Assembly: GCF_037975245.1 (NCBI RefSeq)
Contig: NC_092571.1
Span: 12,469,917 to 12,533,916 of the forward strand
Origin: Apostichopus japonicus
Taxonomy: Eukaryota > Echinodermata > Holothuroidea > Aspidochirotida > Stichopodidae
Length of the DNA: 64,000 bases
Reading direction: 5' to 3'
Position numbers and translations under genes: made by a program
Part shown: positions 35,401 through 48,302 of the stretch, piece after piece
Layout of the letters: each line of letters begins with the position of its first letter
Numbering within the stretch: position 1 is the stretch's first letter
The notes under the pieces: model-generated
Databases searched by the model: none
What the model was told of the DNA's origin: nothing
Seen by the model: only the letters and a program-made list of their open reading frames with translations

Positions 35401-38400
35401 CCAATGTACTTGTACTACAAGTCTGGTAACTATGGTAACGAGGGGGAGCCATCATTCCTTATGTTTCCTTATGCAAGTATTTAAAAGAACCATGGAATAT
35501 CAGGCTAACAGAGACATTTGCCATTCTACTCACTGACGAGTGTCTTCAAGAACTTGACGACGGTCTATACTCACTTGAATCTAGAACCTTCAGATTTTGG
35601 CACATAGTTCATCGCCACAATTGGATGTTTGCTACCCTCTCTGTTGAGTGCTAAGACCTCCTGTGAAGTGTTTCTGGTATCGTAGACCAGAATTGTCCCG
35701 TTTGAAAGACCGGCGTAGAGGTAGTTTACGTCTTCTTGGTTCCAACAACACGACCAGACGGGAGCAGCAGTGTCGTATCTGAAATGTGAAATAAAAAAAA
35801 CATTCCGGATGGGTCCGACGGAAAAGCGACTAGAAAGGCTACACCCCTGGTTTGATTACGATTCGTCGGATACAATACAAAACACTCTGACAAACTACTC
35901 ATTGCCACGGGGTAAAAGCTGAAGTACAACAGTCCCCCCCCCAAAGAAAATTTTACTAGAATTTTTTTTTAAACCACTGAACTCCAGTTTGAATCCTGTT
36001 CTTAGCTTTAAATCACATTTTTGCCTATTCCTTTGTTTCCTTGGCAATTATGTCTACTTTAATATTTGATTTATTTCTATTTTAATATTTTGATCATTAT
36101 TTCTAAGCAAGTCTTCTAATAATGGTTTGAAAGTACATATCTATTCAGTCATTTCTCAGAAAGTTAAAGAGAGAGAGAGCAGAGGTCGTTGCTCTCCTCT
36201 GATGAATCCATGTTGAATTTCATGGAACCTACTACATTCTGTGGTGGATATATGTCTAGATGGTACATACTCTAGCATGTTAGGCTGTAGCCTTTACTGC
36301 GAAACTACTTCAAATTATTTTCAAATTAATTTAAATTCATAATTGGAAATATATAACAAAAACCAGCTGTTTGATATGATATTTGCAAATATTTTGATGC
36401 GAATATTGGAAAGGTGATATATGAATGTTTTCAAATGAACTTCCAAACTCTTGGAACTTGTTATTCCTAAGCTCACTCATTCTAACCCCTTTTCAGACCA
36501 ATAAAAAGAAAGGATCTCTTTCAAAAGGGGCCTGGCATCATTTTCAATGATTAGACCATACCGTGTTTTAACTGGAGGATTTTGCAGTTATGCAGAACTT
36601 TATGGAACCCCACTTCCACTTACAACTGTCATGAATAAACTTTAAAGTTCTCAACTTACACTTGGACAACTGTACTACTCGTTAGACTCGTAATCTTCAG
36701 GGTCTTGTCCATGGCACCCGTCAGCAGTAGGCCATCGTTGCGTCCGTTGAACGCCATTCCTCTGATCGGCTTGGAGTGCATCGGGAGGTACTGGTTGGTC
36801 TTCCAATTCATAAGAGCACTTATCTAACCACACAAGATGGTGGAAAATAGAGTAAATAACATTTCAAAATGTATTGTAGGTTAAAGTTTCAGAATTTCTT
36901 AGAGTGATAATAAAAATTGTGAATGATGTATTCTATCCTGACTGTCTCACTCACTCCAGCTCCTCTCCCTCCCCGCCACCCTTCCCACCTCCCCTCCCCC
37001 TCCCCATCCCACTCCCCCTACCCCACTCCCCCACCTCAACCTCTCATCCACATAAACACAACCAAAAGGTGCCCCCTTCAGCAAATGTGAACAAAAATCT
37101 GCTTAAAAAATTAAGTCGATATCAAAGAGTTTTGTGAGACCTTCACATTGTGAAGTGTTCAGTACTGCTATTTTATCTGATAAAACTGACGGACAATACT
37201 GTACTTTTGTCAAAACTTAGAGAAATTTGGTCTGACACAGGTCTGGAATTAAGACTCTCAATACAGTTTTCGACATGGCATCAACTTTTGCCACCAGAAA
37301 TACATTCGCTGTACAACTATTTCTACCACTTAAGCAATGTGTTTTTACACAGTTTTAATCTTGATGCTCCTATTTATCTTCAGCCATACTTGTATGACAA
37401 ATCCGCAATACCTTTTTTACACCAAACCCTGCAAATAAAAGTTGATTCGGTGAGGGAACCGACGCGACCAGGCAGTGATTGGAATAGTCGTAGGATAGAA
37501 TCCTGCTGTTGCCATCCTGAAAAACAGACCGCAAAGAAAACAGGACAAAAAAAGCATCAATTCACAGTTCAACATGCCTAGTTTTTTGTTTCATAAAACT
37601 AGAATTTGACCAAAATTAAATGAATAAGTGCCGACAAGTAGCTTGATGGAATGGGTAGAGTCAAGGCTAAGACGGGGAACGAATCTTCGATAGTCAAAGT
37701 GAAGATCAGTCAAAAAAATTCCAACAGCAGAAAAAGATCTTGCATGTGAGAGAGAAGGATGGAGGGATGGGAGAATATGGTTTAATGGGGGTAACCAAAG
37801 GTGAAAAATTAATAATGGAGACATAGAATTTATCTCTGGTCAAGGCTAAAATGGAAGGTAAAGACTTGGCGAGGCTGTGGGGGGGGGGGGGGGTGGGCAG
37901 AGGTAAGGGAGGTATAACAGGGAATTGGAAAGAAGAAAGAGAGTTTATAACAGTTTCCTTTGGAGTAATAATAATAATAATAAAATAGTACTTATATAGC
38001 GCATTCATCAGCAACGCTGCTCGAAGCACTTTACAGGAATTGAAACAATTAGTACAGGCAACATTCAAAAGCAAGCTGTAGAAAAATATCGCCTAAAAGG
38101 TATACACCATAAAACCTATAATAGGATAGAAAAATATATTAAAGCCATGGTGATACAAAAACACTGTACAGTTCAATCATCAAAGGCAATTCTAAAATAA
38201 TATGTTTTCAGCGATGTTTTAAAACTGGCAAGGCTTGCGAAGGTACGTACTGAATTCGGCAAGGCATTCCATAGCTTGGGGGCACATACTGAAAATGCCT
38301 TGTCCCCAGTTTTAAAGTATTGAAGTCTAGAAGGATGGTGTACTTACATTAGACACAGAAATGGTCTTCTCCAAATTGTAACTGCCAGACAAGGTTGGTT

Positions 38401-41400
38401 TCACACCCTGTGTACTCGAGGGGCCCGGTTGAGATGAATTACTCGATGAGCTGACAAATGTTACAAGCAAAAAATTGTAAATAAATACAAAAAAACAAAA
38501 ATATGATCAGGGAGTGAAATATTGTCCACACTTCGTGCGACATTGTAAATTATACAGAATTTCTTGGTGAGAAAAGGATATGGACCGGCATACCAAAACA
38601 TTAGGCTGTATAGAACTTTGCATTTTGTGACATGATCACAAGTTTTATTATCGTAAACTAATAACAATTCGGAAGAGAAACATAGATGCAACGAATCATT
38701 TACTCATCAGGATACATAGACCGGTTTTTGTTCAATGAATGTCACTTTACCAACATCGTTCTCTTTAGTGCTTCACATTGCATAGTCTATGTACCATGAC
38801 TTCGTTATGACTCAGAAGTGGGTACTTGGGGGGAGAAGGGGAGGGTTCTAAAAGCATCTGTAAACCAGAAAGATGGGGAAAATAGAGTCAGGGACAGCAA
38901 ATCTCTGGGCACTAGGTGAAAAAAAAAACGAAACTGGACAAATTGTTTTGCCACTTGACTGAAAACTTAAGTTTATCAGAACACACTTGTCTTCTGGACA
39001 GAACCATATAATTCAAATACTTGTCTGCTGCTTTGTGTGGAACTTATGTCTGGTGTTTGACCTGTAACCTCATCCCATAACTCTTCTACAGCCATTTGAT
39101 ATCTGAGCATGATAACCAATGTTTGAATTACCCATTTCTGTGTTATATTCTTAACTTACATCTGGTATTTGACCTATGACCTCATCCTCTAAACCTCTTC
39201 GACAGCCATTTGGTACTTAATTATGATAACCAACGAATGAAAGTACAACATATTTCTGTGTTGCGTGTGTAACTACCCTCTGATGTTTGACCTGTGACCT
39301 CATCCTGTTAACCTCCTCCACAGCCATTTGATATTTCAGCATGATATCCAAATGATTGAACAACCCATCTCTGGGTACTTTTCGTAACTTACCTCTGGTG
39401 TTTGACCTGTGACCTCATCCTGTTAACCTCCTCCACAGCCATTTGATATTTCAGCATGATTTGTGCTTTCTCAATTTCAATTTTCCTTCTGAGTTCTTTC
39501 TCCTTCTCCAGGTCCTTTATTGCTTTGTCCCTCTCGGAGGTATCGATGGCTTTCAGGGCTTTGGCATAAATCACCCTTATGTCTGTTTTCTTGGCCTTGG
39601 CGTTGCAATGTGGACATTTACCTCCCTGGCCTTTCAACCACTTCTGTATACAGCTAAAATTCATAAGAGAAAAAGATAAAACCCTTCGATGAAATATAAA
39701 CATCTGAGCATGATGCAAACTTATACATCTTGTCGATGTTAAGGCAAAGAAATATACGGCAGAAAAGAAACAACTTTTCTTGAAATCTAACAAGCACTTG
39801 ACATAGACAGGTTGGTTCTGCTGTCGATCTTTCTTCTTTCTTGCAGGGGGGTGAGAGGGGGGAGAGTGTGATTAAGATATACTGTATCTGATGATGACCA
39901 TAGTTGCTAGGGTCAGGGTTGAATTTATCCATTATAATGGCATAGCATGCAAAGATATGTATCAGCTTTGTACACATTTTAACCAGATGTTGTATTTTTC
40001 AGTATTTTAGGAGAACCCAACTTCATAATTCCCATTTAACTCTACAAACCCCCCCTCCTTCCCCCACACCAGGGCCATGTCAAATATTTGTACCTAACTT
40101 CCATTAAACGGATAATGTTCGACTCCACCCTTTTCGACGACCAGCAGATAACTTGAAAGGTATACCCTATGTCTTAAACGATAATAATCTGACAGCATCA
40201 TGAATGCACACATACATGCACACATGCGCACATATACATGCACACATGAATGCACACATACAATGAGCACTGATACACATCCAGGCCTTTCCTGTTTACG
40301 CCTGCTTTAACGGAGAGGAAACATCGATGATCAAATGCCAGAAATCAATAGCTGTTCGATGAGAACGTAAACATGCCTGCTCTTCAGACCTTTATGACAT
40401 AAAGAGCAGAAAAAACACCAACATGAATTCGACCTTCTTGCAAAACACATACCCTTGTCTGCTCGTTAAATACAAGGAAACACATTCTCACCCGATGTGT
40501 ATATTTTTAGAAATGATAACATCTTTACTTAAACTATCCTTCTAAGGCTACACATACTGCTTCCTATAATTCGGCACCTACTTTAGCTGAGAGTAAGGTG
40601 AATTTAGTTTCTCAAAGGAAAAAATGACCACTAGGCCTCGAAGTTCAGGCTATTTACTGGCTACTGTTAGTGCCAGCGAATTTCAATGTTTGCCAATAGA
40701 AGAAACATTAAAGCCACTGGCAGTTTTTCTGCCAGTATATGCTAAGAATTGCCAGTAGACATTTAGAATATAAAGCACATCAAGTGGGATATAAAGTGGG
40801 ATATAAAGTGGGATAACAATCGTCAGTCAGAAGTACGTATCTAAAGTCAGCTCTGTATTAATACTGCAATTTTGTCCGCATATATTATTGGGCTTCTCCT
40901 ATAAGCCTATACTGCAACTATTTGTGCGCTGTAAAATTCAGTAAACTGCCAGTGGGAACTTGATTTTAACCAATTAATTTTATACAGAAATGTGAAAAAT
41001 CTAGGCCTGGATCATGACAGTAAACTTACCTCCAAGTTTGAACAGTTAAAATTTGTATAAGAGCAAATAAATTTTATTGGCTTGAATGGGGTTCGAACCA
41101 AGCAAGAATTTAAGGGTAAGGGTATTCCAGTCAAAGTTAACTTAAAATGCAAATGAGCTGTGCTACAAGACTGTAATACACTAGAGCATGGACATACATG
41201 CATGCATGCGTACATGTATACTGTAGACAGGTCGTACATGTGGTAGCATCAGACAATAACTTAGGCAAACACAACAAAACATACAACAACAACAACTCAA
41301 ACCAAATTTATAATACATGTATAAATTTGTCTGAAAGACAAGAGGAACAATTAAAGACAGTTTGGGAATGCACAAAAGCTTTGTGTGTTGATCAGACAAG

Positions 41401-44244
41401 GGAAGGAGGGAAGTGAAGGGGTAGGCCAGAGGGAGGGTAAGACAGAGGGAGGGTAAGACAGAGGGAGGGTATGGCAGTATTTCAATATCTGTATATGTCA
41501 GTGGATTAACAAACCTCATAACTTACTGTGTACAAGAATGAACTAGAGCTACACACCATTACCAGTCCTGGATTTATTAGGAACATAACACAGCAGTTAC
41601 TTTTACAACACAAATACAGTCACATGTAGGGAAAGTCCCGACACTAACACAGCCGGTGGCAAATAAATATTCAGTTTCATCTACCCTTGGATTTGCTTTA
41701 AATGCTGTGGAGTGGGCCAGATTACTTGTGTTTCTAAATCGATACATAATAACGTGTACTTAGTACTTAATACCACACATTGTTTATAATCTTCTGGTAC
41801 CTACAGTAAGATTTAAATACCTGTGCTTCTAATTCGTTAAATCATAATGTGTACTTAGTACTTAATACCACACATTGTTATAATCTTCTGGTATTTTACC
41901 ACGGAATAATGAGCCCTGTATAATAACTATTAATTTCAAAACTTTGAAAAGAACAATCACTAGTTGAAAAGAAAGGCCAGGGGAAACTTTCAACTTTTCC
42001 TTATGCAAAGTTAACAATGACTGAATGAGTATTCACATTGAGATGCATTTCAATTTCGAAAAAGAAAGTGCGAATTCTAAGGAAAGACATTTAAAACAAG
42101 TTTGCCAGCATGTACGTTGATGACATCACACCTGTTTGCCCCAAGTTCACTACTGACCAGTGCAAACTTCAAATGTTATTACAGTATCACCAAAAAAACC
42201 TCTCATAAAAATTTGAAATGGAAACTTCACCAAGACCTTTCATCAGTCCTGAAAAAATGTTTCATCTGGACTATCCCTTTAAACAGCAATTGCTCATATG
42301 TACATCTTTTTTATTTCACTGATAAAATTAGACATTTTTGCCTGGAATCACTCCTGGTGAGTTGACCTACCTCGAACCAAACAAATGACCGCACTTGAGG
42401 GAGGCTAACCGATGCTTCCCAGAATTAGACCAAGGCTCGTAGCAAATGATACAGGTTTGCTGAAGAGAGAGAATACAGTTTTGAAGAAGCATTTTTAGTG
42501 TTCCAAATCAAAATGAGATTGTGCTGTAGCATAAATAAGCATTGATCGATGTAAACAACTTTTATATTACATTACAGAGATTCATTAACTCCCCTTGGTC
42601 GGACACGGTCTAAACACTGGACACTATGTACAAATATTTATGGTCCACCCTGTAATTACTTCATATGATAACTCATGTGTCGAGCACACTTTTGTAAGAC
42701 TAATACTGTGACACGTTCAAGGGCTGATAGTCATTTTGAGATATGAGATTAAAGATCTGCCCTTCCAGTCCAGTTCTGCAGAGTACCAGAGTACGAACCT
42801 AAGCTAGATCCCTTGTATAAGATATGTGACTGCTCCGTGTGTAAAGTAAGCAGATGTCAGACAGACACGGCTGTCGAGTCCGGTAAGAAGCAATAGTCGG
42901 TACAAAGCAGCTGAGATGCCATGGACCCCATTAACAAACTGTTGGGGAGTATTCTCAATTAGGAATATACGAATAATAAGGTTTAAACCGTAGAAGGAAA
43001 ACCCGTCCACTTTTAGTTGACCGTGGGATCTCAGGCTTCCACAGCTCGCTATATTTACCCTCGCACTGTGCGCGAGGAATGACGCATACATTTTTTTGGA
43101 CAAGACGCTTTAACTGCACTAAGTATTTTCAGGCAAAACCTGGACTTTCTGGTGTTACTTCCAGAACAAATAAATTCATATGTTTGCAAGTGTCCAAGAT
43201 ATCACTGCAATGGAAGGTCTTCAGGAGTAACATCACTGTAGATAAATTGATTGTCCATCAGGTCACCATACAGTAAAAGGGTAGCTTTCATTCTGTGGGT
43301 ATATGGCCGACGAGATATCAGAGCTCAATTCAGACTGTCGGTAGATTTTTGCAGTGCTCATACCTCTTGTCCTTTAGATATCTACTCATCTCAGACCAAC
43401 TGACACAGTTTTTCTAAAGTATACATCCTCTAGTTAGTCTCGTACATATCCTACAATATATACTTACGGATTCATCATCACTGTCTGTATCGTCATCGAA
43501 GACGGTCTTCTTCGTATCATCGTTCGGAAGCTTAAAGTCACTCAGAGAATCGCGACGTCTTTCATTCTCAGAGGCTGTTAGTCTGTCCCCCTCTAAAGTG
43601 ATGGAGGGTACCGTCTGTCTTTGGTGACTCTGGGAAATTGCGTTGGATCTTGGACTCTCTACAGGAACTCTTGCTGTTCTTTGTACATTGGTTTGACTTG
43701 AACGTCCCACCGGACTGGAATGGAAAACAGGCGATACCGCTCGGTTTGTTCTGGCTGACTGACTTGAACGTCCCACCGGACTGGAATGGAAAACAGGTGA
43801 CTCGGCTCGGATTCTTTCGGCTGACTGACTCGACGGTCTCGGGGGACTGTTCTGAATCTCGGTTTGACTATTACTCGCTGAAGCCCTGTTTTGGTGATCA
43901 GCCCTTGATTGACTAGTTCTTAATACATTGACTTCTACAGGCTCTGACTGTCCTGGGTTATCCTCCGTCTCACCAGCGGTAACCCTGTTCTCCTCGGAAT
44001 GGATGTTTTGTGATATTACATTTTGAGTTCTTGCAACTATGTGCTGTAATAGATGTTGGCTGTTGCTGTCTCTTGACCAAGTCGCTGTGTCATCTGGACG
44101 GCTTCCCGACTCGTCACTCACTTCCATAACACGATCATCATCTTCTTCGTCGTTATCATCATCAAACAGGTCAGTTGACTGAGAAGATGACGGGGTACTA
44201 CGTCCTTCATCGCCATCAAAAACTGTTTCCGCTTCTGAATCCAT
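32280..44244 (-). CDS. RFWD3: E3 ubiquitin ligase RFWD3 (RING + coiled coil + WD40), complete
   Basis: Ubiquitin ligase acting at stalled forks and in interstrand-crosslink repair; vertebrate RFWD3 ubiquitinates RPA and RAD51 and is a Fanconi gene. Coding exons, 5' to 3' on the - strand: 44244-43468, 42459-42371, 39653-39393, 38450-38348, 37516-37412, 36823-36660, 35778-35575, 34662-34568, 33832-33741, 33226-33047, 32432-32280. All junctions are GT-AG with matching phases; 740 residues, close to human (about 774). Order: acidic SQ-rich N-terminus (1-259), RING (about 260-310), coiled coil (about 320-375), WD40 repeats to the end ([37 protein letters not shown]-stop). MDSEAETVF at 44244 is the chosen start; an in-frame ATG 29 codons upstream (44331) is possible. 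Two exons have tandem-duplicated edges. Confidence 0.95.
34876..35100. repeat. dispersed repeat, homologous to 62606-62860
   Basis: It shares gttaacagtcttgtttgagg, cacacgactt, ggtcactggtaac and gtgcataattcaaac with the copy at 62606, in the same order. Its end (ctcgagcctgcaaatccttagat) recalls the tRNA-like end of the repeat at 54815-55135. Probably a SINE; it lies in an RFWD3 intron. Confidence 0.65.
37965..38335. repeat. dispersed repeat with (AAT)n and TATATAGCGC box in RFWD3 intron
   Basis: aataataataataataaaat is followed by acttatatagcgcattcatc, a gctcgaagcactttacagga box and ttccatagcttgggggcaca. I recall this kind of unit as common in marine invertebrate genomes. A fragment is at 10455-10560. 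Confidence 0.6.
39045..39470 (-). repeat. 112-118-bp tandem repeat covering the 3' end and donor of the RFWD3 coiled-coil exon
   Basis: Forward text ctctggtgtttgacctgtga + cctcatcctgttaacctcctcc + acagccatttgatatttcag occurs in the exon (from 39393) and three more times downstream in gene sense (anchors tttgacc at 39401, 39286, 39168; partial at 39056). Each unit carries the coding text of [20 protein letters not shown]. The donor GTAAGTTA is intact in the copy near 39155 and lost in the two others. Confidence 0.92.
39393..39653 (-). CDS. RFWD3: RFWD3 exon: second half of RING and coiled coil
   Basis: Reads [40 protein letters not shown], then a Lys/Glu-rich heptad-like stretch ([20 protein letters not shown]) to VKHQ. 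KCPHC supplies the last two zinc ligands. Phase 2 at both ends. Confidence 0.93.
41420..41470. repeat. 18-bp G-rich tandem repeat in RFWD3 intron
   Basis: gagggagggtaagacaga occurs three times in a row with small changes. Confidence 0.6.
42371..42459 (-). CDS. RFWD3: RFWD3 exon: first half of RING finger
   Basis: Reads [30 protein letters not shown]-x2-C and C-x-H supply the first four zinc ligands. In CGHLFGSSCI the position after LF, often Cys in RING fingers, is Gly; I believe vertebrate RFWD3 has the same feature. Confidence 0.93.
43468..44244 (-). CDS. RFWD3: RFWD3 first coding exon: acidic, SQ-rich N-terminus
   Basis: 259 codons from [14 protein letters not shown] to TDSDDES. Many SQ motifs (SSQST, TSQSR, SSQSA twice, SSQTN, ISQSH) suit ATM/ATR phosphorylation known for RFWD3. 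A 24-residue block, SSQSA...[13 protein letters not shown], is repeated in tandem. Most of the region looks disordered. Confidence 0.88.
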
Positions 44245-44249
44245 CGTAA

Positions 44250-46360
44250 CTGATGATGTCAAAAGAAGCCTGAAGTTAGAAGTTTGGCTGTGAATGGCCT
44301 TAGAAGCTACTAGTAGGCCTATAATTGCCACAACTGTGCATTATCATTGGCCATCCAGGAGCTAGTATAATCAGTGCTACTAGGAAAGCAATGTCACGAT
44401 AACTGGAAGACAAAAAGAAGATAAGAACTACAAAATGTGGTCCTGCTTTAACTGCATAAATATTTTTTTCACATTAAACCATTCTTCACATTACATCAAA
44501 TTTTCTGTAGCTTAACTGTACACTACACATTCCACTTCTGAACATTTTCTCTACTGGGCCTAGCCTAACAACGTTAGCTTAAACGATCTAGGCTATGCCC
44601 CACTAACATAGTAACTGTTATTACGTAGACACCAGTCCCAATTTGCTTGATCATGATATAACTTACTAACCGTTCATCCTAAGATTATGAAGCCTAGCCT
44701 GGGAACTATTGTTTGGGCTTGATTAGGTCTGTTGTAGGCTAACCTCATAACACTACAGGCCTGTTCAACCACTTACCTATATTGTTTAATTTTACATGGG
44801 TTTTCCTAGCCTACGTCTATGTCCAGCCACTATGTTAAGTTTAGCTTGGACCTTATGTAGGCCTAACGCTCGGCTAGGACCGGGGAGTTGCAACAGAGCC
44901 AGACGCTGACCTCCGACAGGCCTAACATTGGCAGATGCTTTTGTATTTGTGAAATGCGTACTAATTCAATGTTATTGGAGGCTAGTTCTTCTCTTCGCTC
45001 ATCTCATGAGCATCCCGATGGCAGTGTGCCAGAGATAAACTGCATCCATTCCACTCGAGTCTACCTGAAAGTGAAAGTTATGCAATAGCGAACGTAACGT
45101 TTTCACAGCATTATGAACAGATTGTACAGTAGTCTAACGTTGGTAGCCGTTTCACTCGGCCCTACTCCAGGGGCAGTACAGGTTCGACACGGCAATATGT
45201 ACCTTCCGCGCCATATATTGTGTTTAAACATATCCATTGGACGCCGTTGACTCCATGTTATAATCCCAACATTTTGCCAATAGTCAAGTCAAGGCACTAT
45301 GGTATATTGACCCCAGACTTGCTTAGGAAGGCATAAAATTGCTGAAAGGTTTCAACAAGTACATTATTAGTAGTTATGACTTTCTATATTACTTCCAGAC
45401 TCTCAAGCGTGTTCATATTAGAGAATTATGTGTCTCGATCGGTGAGGTAAGAATATCTCGGTGTAGTAACATCCTTGCTGAAGTTGGGAGCTCACCAATG
45501 ATTATGATTATTTGTCTTCTATAGCAGGATGGCATATTATGGGTCAATCGCTAATAGCAATCATATGTGTAGCTATTGAATTGGTCCATTTTGCATTGTT
45601 TTATAAGTTTAATTGTACTAAAGATGAAAAAAATAATCAATCCATCAAACCCCACTGGAACGGTTCTCTAAGTCCCCATTGAATTTATTCAGCTTCGTGA
45701 TTTCACGACGTGCATTTGGTGTTTTTACCTTATGAATAGCCTTCACGGTTCCTACGAGTCGTTTTCATCAGAACAAGAAACTGGTGTAGTGCGACAAAGC
45801 AGGGATACTAATTACCCTACTGATCACCCTTCTCTACTAGGCTTCTCACAAAGCGCGCCCGAATCGTATCTAAGGCTAGACTCAGCTTGCACATAGCGCG
45901 CTTGATTATCATAGATATATAATGCAAAATCAAACAGATCTTAAAGATATGCTGTATGGGTCCCAAATATGCTAGATATTGAATATGGTCACCTTTGGTC
46001 AAAATTCTTAAACTGTTTTTATTACAACACCTTCGAGGAAATGTTCCTCACTGGGACATTCAGTCATCTTGTGTGTTCCTTAAAAATGTCTGAGAACAAT
46101 TTGGAGAGTATATACCTCCAGGAAAGTACTTTTCGAAAACTTCCAGCAAGTATAGCGTGCTATAATTTGGGGTCTATACTGACTACCTTTAAGCTGTAGC
46201 TCAGTTGTGGTGGGTTCCAGTAGAAAACAATCTCCATCCATGTTATGTGGGTCTATATAGCTGAATTGACTTGCTACCAATGTCCCTATGCATTTACATG
46301 TAGCAATGTACATCAGCTCGAAAACCAAACAAGCTATCACGCCAGCCTCTCGGTTCTTGG
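44250..46360. other. RFWD3 5' flank, TAGGCCTA-rich
   Basis: 44550-44900 is dense in cctag/ctagg/taggcct words (tgggcctagcctaacaac, gatctaggctatg, gtaggcctaacgctcggcta). Probably promoter and 5' UTR of RFWD3. No TATA box is called. No further gene seen to 46360. Confidence 0.4.
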
Positions 46361-46366
46361 GTCAAA

Positions 46367-46850
46367 ACCGGTGCTGTGGCCGAGTAGATAAAGGCGGTGG
46401 CATTTGCAGGCGCGTAGCCAGGAATTTGCCAAGGGAGGGGCGAAACTGTAGATTTGGCATTGCAAACTATCTAAGCGTAGCGCCACCATGTTTGGCGCGA
46501 AGCGTACAAGAAAATTTTGGCTGTAAATGCCTCCCAGATCGCCGGAAATGGCACTTCCCATACCTTGTTAGTTGCATCTTAGCATTTTCTCTTTTGAAAA
46601 TACTAGCGATATCATAAAAACCTTAAAAAAAATTGTAAAAAATATGCTCAAGGGGGGGGGGGGGCGGCCGCCCCCTTCGCCCCCCCCCCTTGGCTACGCG
46701 CCTGGGCATTTGAAGCAATGAGACTTGCATTCGGGAGGTTCCGGGTTCAATACCGGCCGGGTTATAGTAAGGTGGGTTTTACATCAAAGAGCAATCTACG
46801 GTTTTCCCAATTGAAATGACTTTCTAAACTGAACAGATTCCAAAGTTGAG
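46367..46850 (+). mobile_element. tRNA-like SINE interrupted by a hAT-like element
   Basis: Left part gtgctgtggccgagtagata (A-box-like) and right part gttccgggttcaataccggc (B-box-like) become continuous when 46407-46704 and one target duplication are removed, giving a Ser/Leu-tRNA-like head. A non-tRNA tail follows (ttttacatcaaagagcaatc). Confidence 0.8.
46399..46712 (+). mobile_element. 298-bp hAT-like MITE with 14-bp perfect ends and target duplication
   Basis: The element proper is 46407-46704. CAGGCGCGTAGCCA and TGGCTACGCGCCTG are exact inverted repeats. ggcatttg flanks both sides (46399-46406, 46705-46712). It contains a core copy and long G and C runs. Confidence 0.95.
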
Positions 46851-47386
46851 GTAAAAGCTGGCGGCGATTGTTCGTTTTCAAAATACTGTAGTTTAATAAT
46901 AATAAGCTTTATATTTAGGTAACGTTGATATTTAACTGTGTTGTTTCATTAAATTCAGCAATAGTTATCGTTTAATATTTGTACCCGTAATTCGACTTTT
47001 ATACTCATTCCATTGCTCAGCAACACAACTTAACCTAAGCAAACAACCGGTGATGTGCTGCACCAAAGAAATTTCGTAAATCCACGTTTATCCTACGTAT
47101 GGCTGCTTATCGAAATTCCTCTATATAGAGTGGTCATGCTTAATTTCTGTAATAGTCTTATGGACATTCTTATGGACAAATGCTAAATGAGCCATCACTG
47201 GTATTGCTAAATGTCAAATATGATGGCAAAAATTTGGACATGGGCGGGGGGGGGGGGGGGAGGCGGCTCGGACGACCGTCACTTCCTTATCAAGAAGACT
47301 CAACATATGAAAAAAGTTTAATTGTATATAGGACGAATGATATAACTTACATGATTTAAAGACATCTACTGAGGTCGTTGAAGCTA

Positions 47387-47438
<52 letters not shown>

Positions 47439-47440
47439 CA
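47387..47440. repeat. (AT)n microsatellite
   Basis: About 54 bp of near-pure AT dinucleotides. Confidence 0.95.
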
Positions 47441-47492
47441 ACGTAATGAGACAACGTAATGAGAAGGAAAATCAAGAACAGTGATAAAACGT

Positions 47493-47567
47493 CCAGCCTC
47501 CACCGGGACTCGAACCCGGCCTCCCGCTTTATATGCGGACACCCCAACCACTAGGCTACGACGCTGA
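47493..47567 (-). repeat. tRNA-like unit, probably SINE head
   Basis: On the - strand: A-box-like tagcctagtggttggggtgt, an anticodon-arm-like ccgcatataaagcgg, and T arm ccgggttcgagtcccgg. The same unit is at 57405-57480, also beside (AT)n. The acceptor-stem ends do not pair well, so a functional tRNA is not claimed. Confidence 0.7.
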
Positions 47568-48302
47568 TTGCACGTACAGAGGCCCAAAACCGGCAAGGAA
47601 GGTCGCATATATATATATATATATATATATATCAGGCGCGTATCCAGGATTTTCTAACCCGGGGGGCGCGAATTACTATCTAAGCGGAGCGCCACCATCG
47701 GTTGGCGCGGAGCGTACAAGAAAATTTTGGGTTTTGATACCCCCCAGATCACCGGAAATGGCACTTCTCGGGCTTGAAAATGAGCAACCAGATGTAGACT
47801 TTTGCCTGAGAACCAAGCTTTTCCCAAAAGTTTTTTTTTCCATCCATAACCTTTTTGAAGATTGTCACCAGTCACACATCATGTTCGACCTGATTGCATG
47901 TCCTATGGATGATTGCTTTTGTAGGTGATTCTACGTCACGGCCCACAATATCCGAAAGCCCCACTTTTGAAGGTTTTAAGCCCATTATTTGTTGAGAATT
48001 TGAAAATTCCCATTTCTCGTGAATAAAATCACTTGAAAACATACCCATAATGTTGCAGAAAATTCAATCTATGGATAACCAATATAGAAAAACCTCCTTG
48101 AACCCCTAACAGACAGGTGAAAATTGCACGAGTAGAGGAAAGTATGATGAATAATGTTGGTGAGGAAATTTTCGAAAATTCAGACAGAGTTAATTTATTG
48201 GTGTAGAAATATTGCAACCTCTTATAATGGCTATTGTAAAATTTGGTTGAAGGAACAGAAAAATAGCAGATATTTCCGATATCAGGTATATCGAAACCGA
48301 AC

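Noticed and set aside
37150-37581. 143-codon + strand open frame
   Set aside because: It overlaps, in antisense, the RFWD3 exon at 37412-37516, which has splice sites and family similarity. The + strand peptide has no motif.
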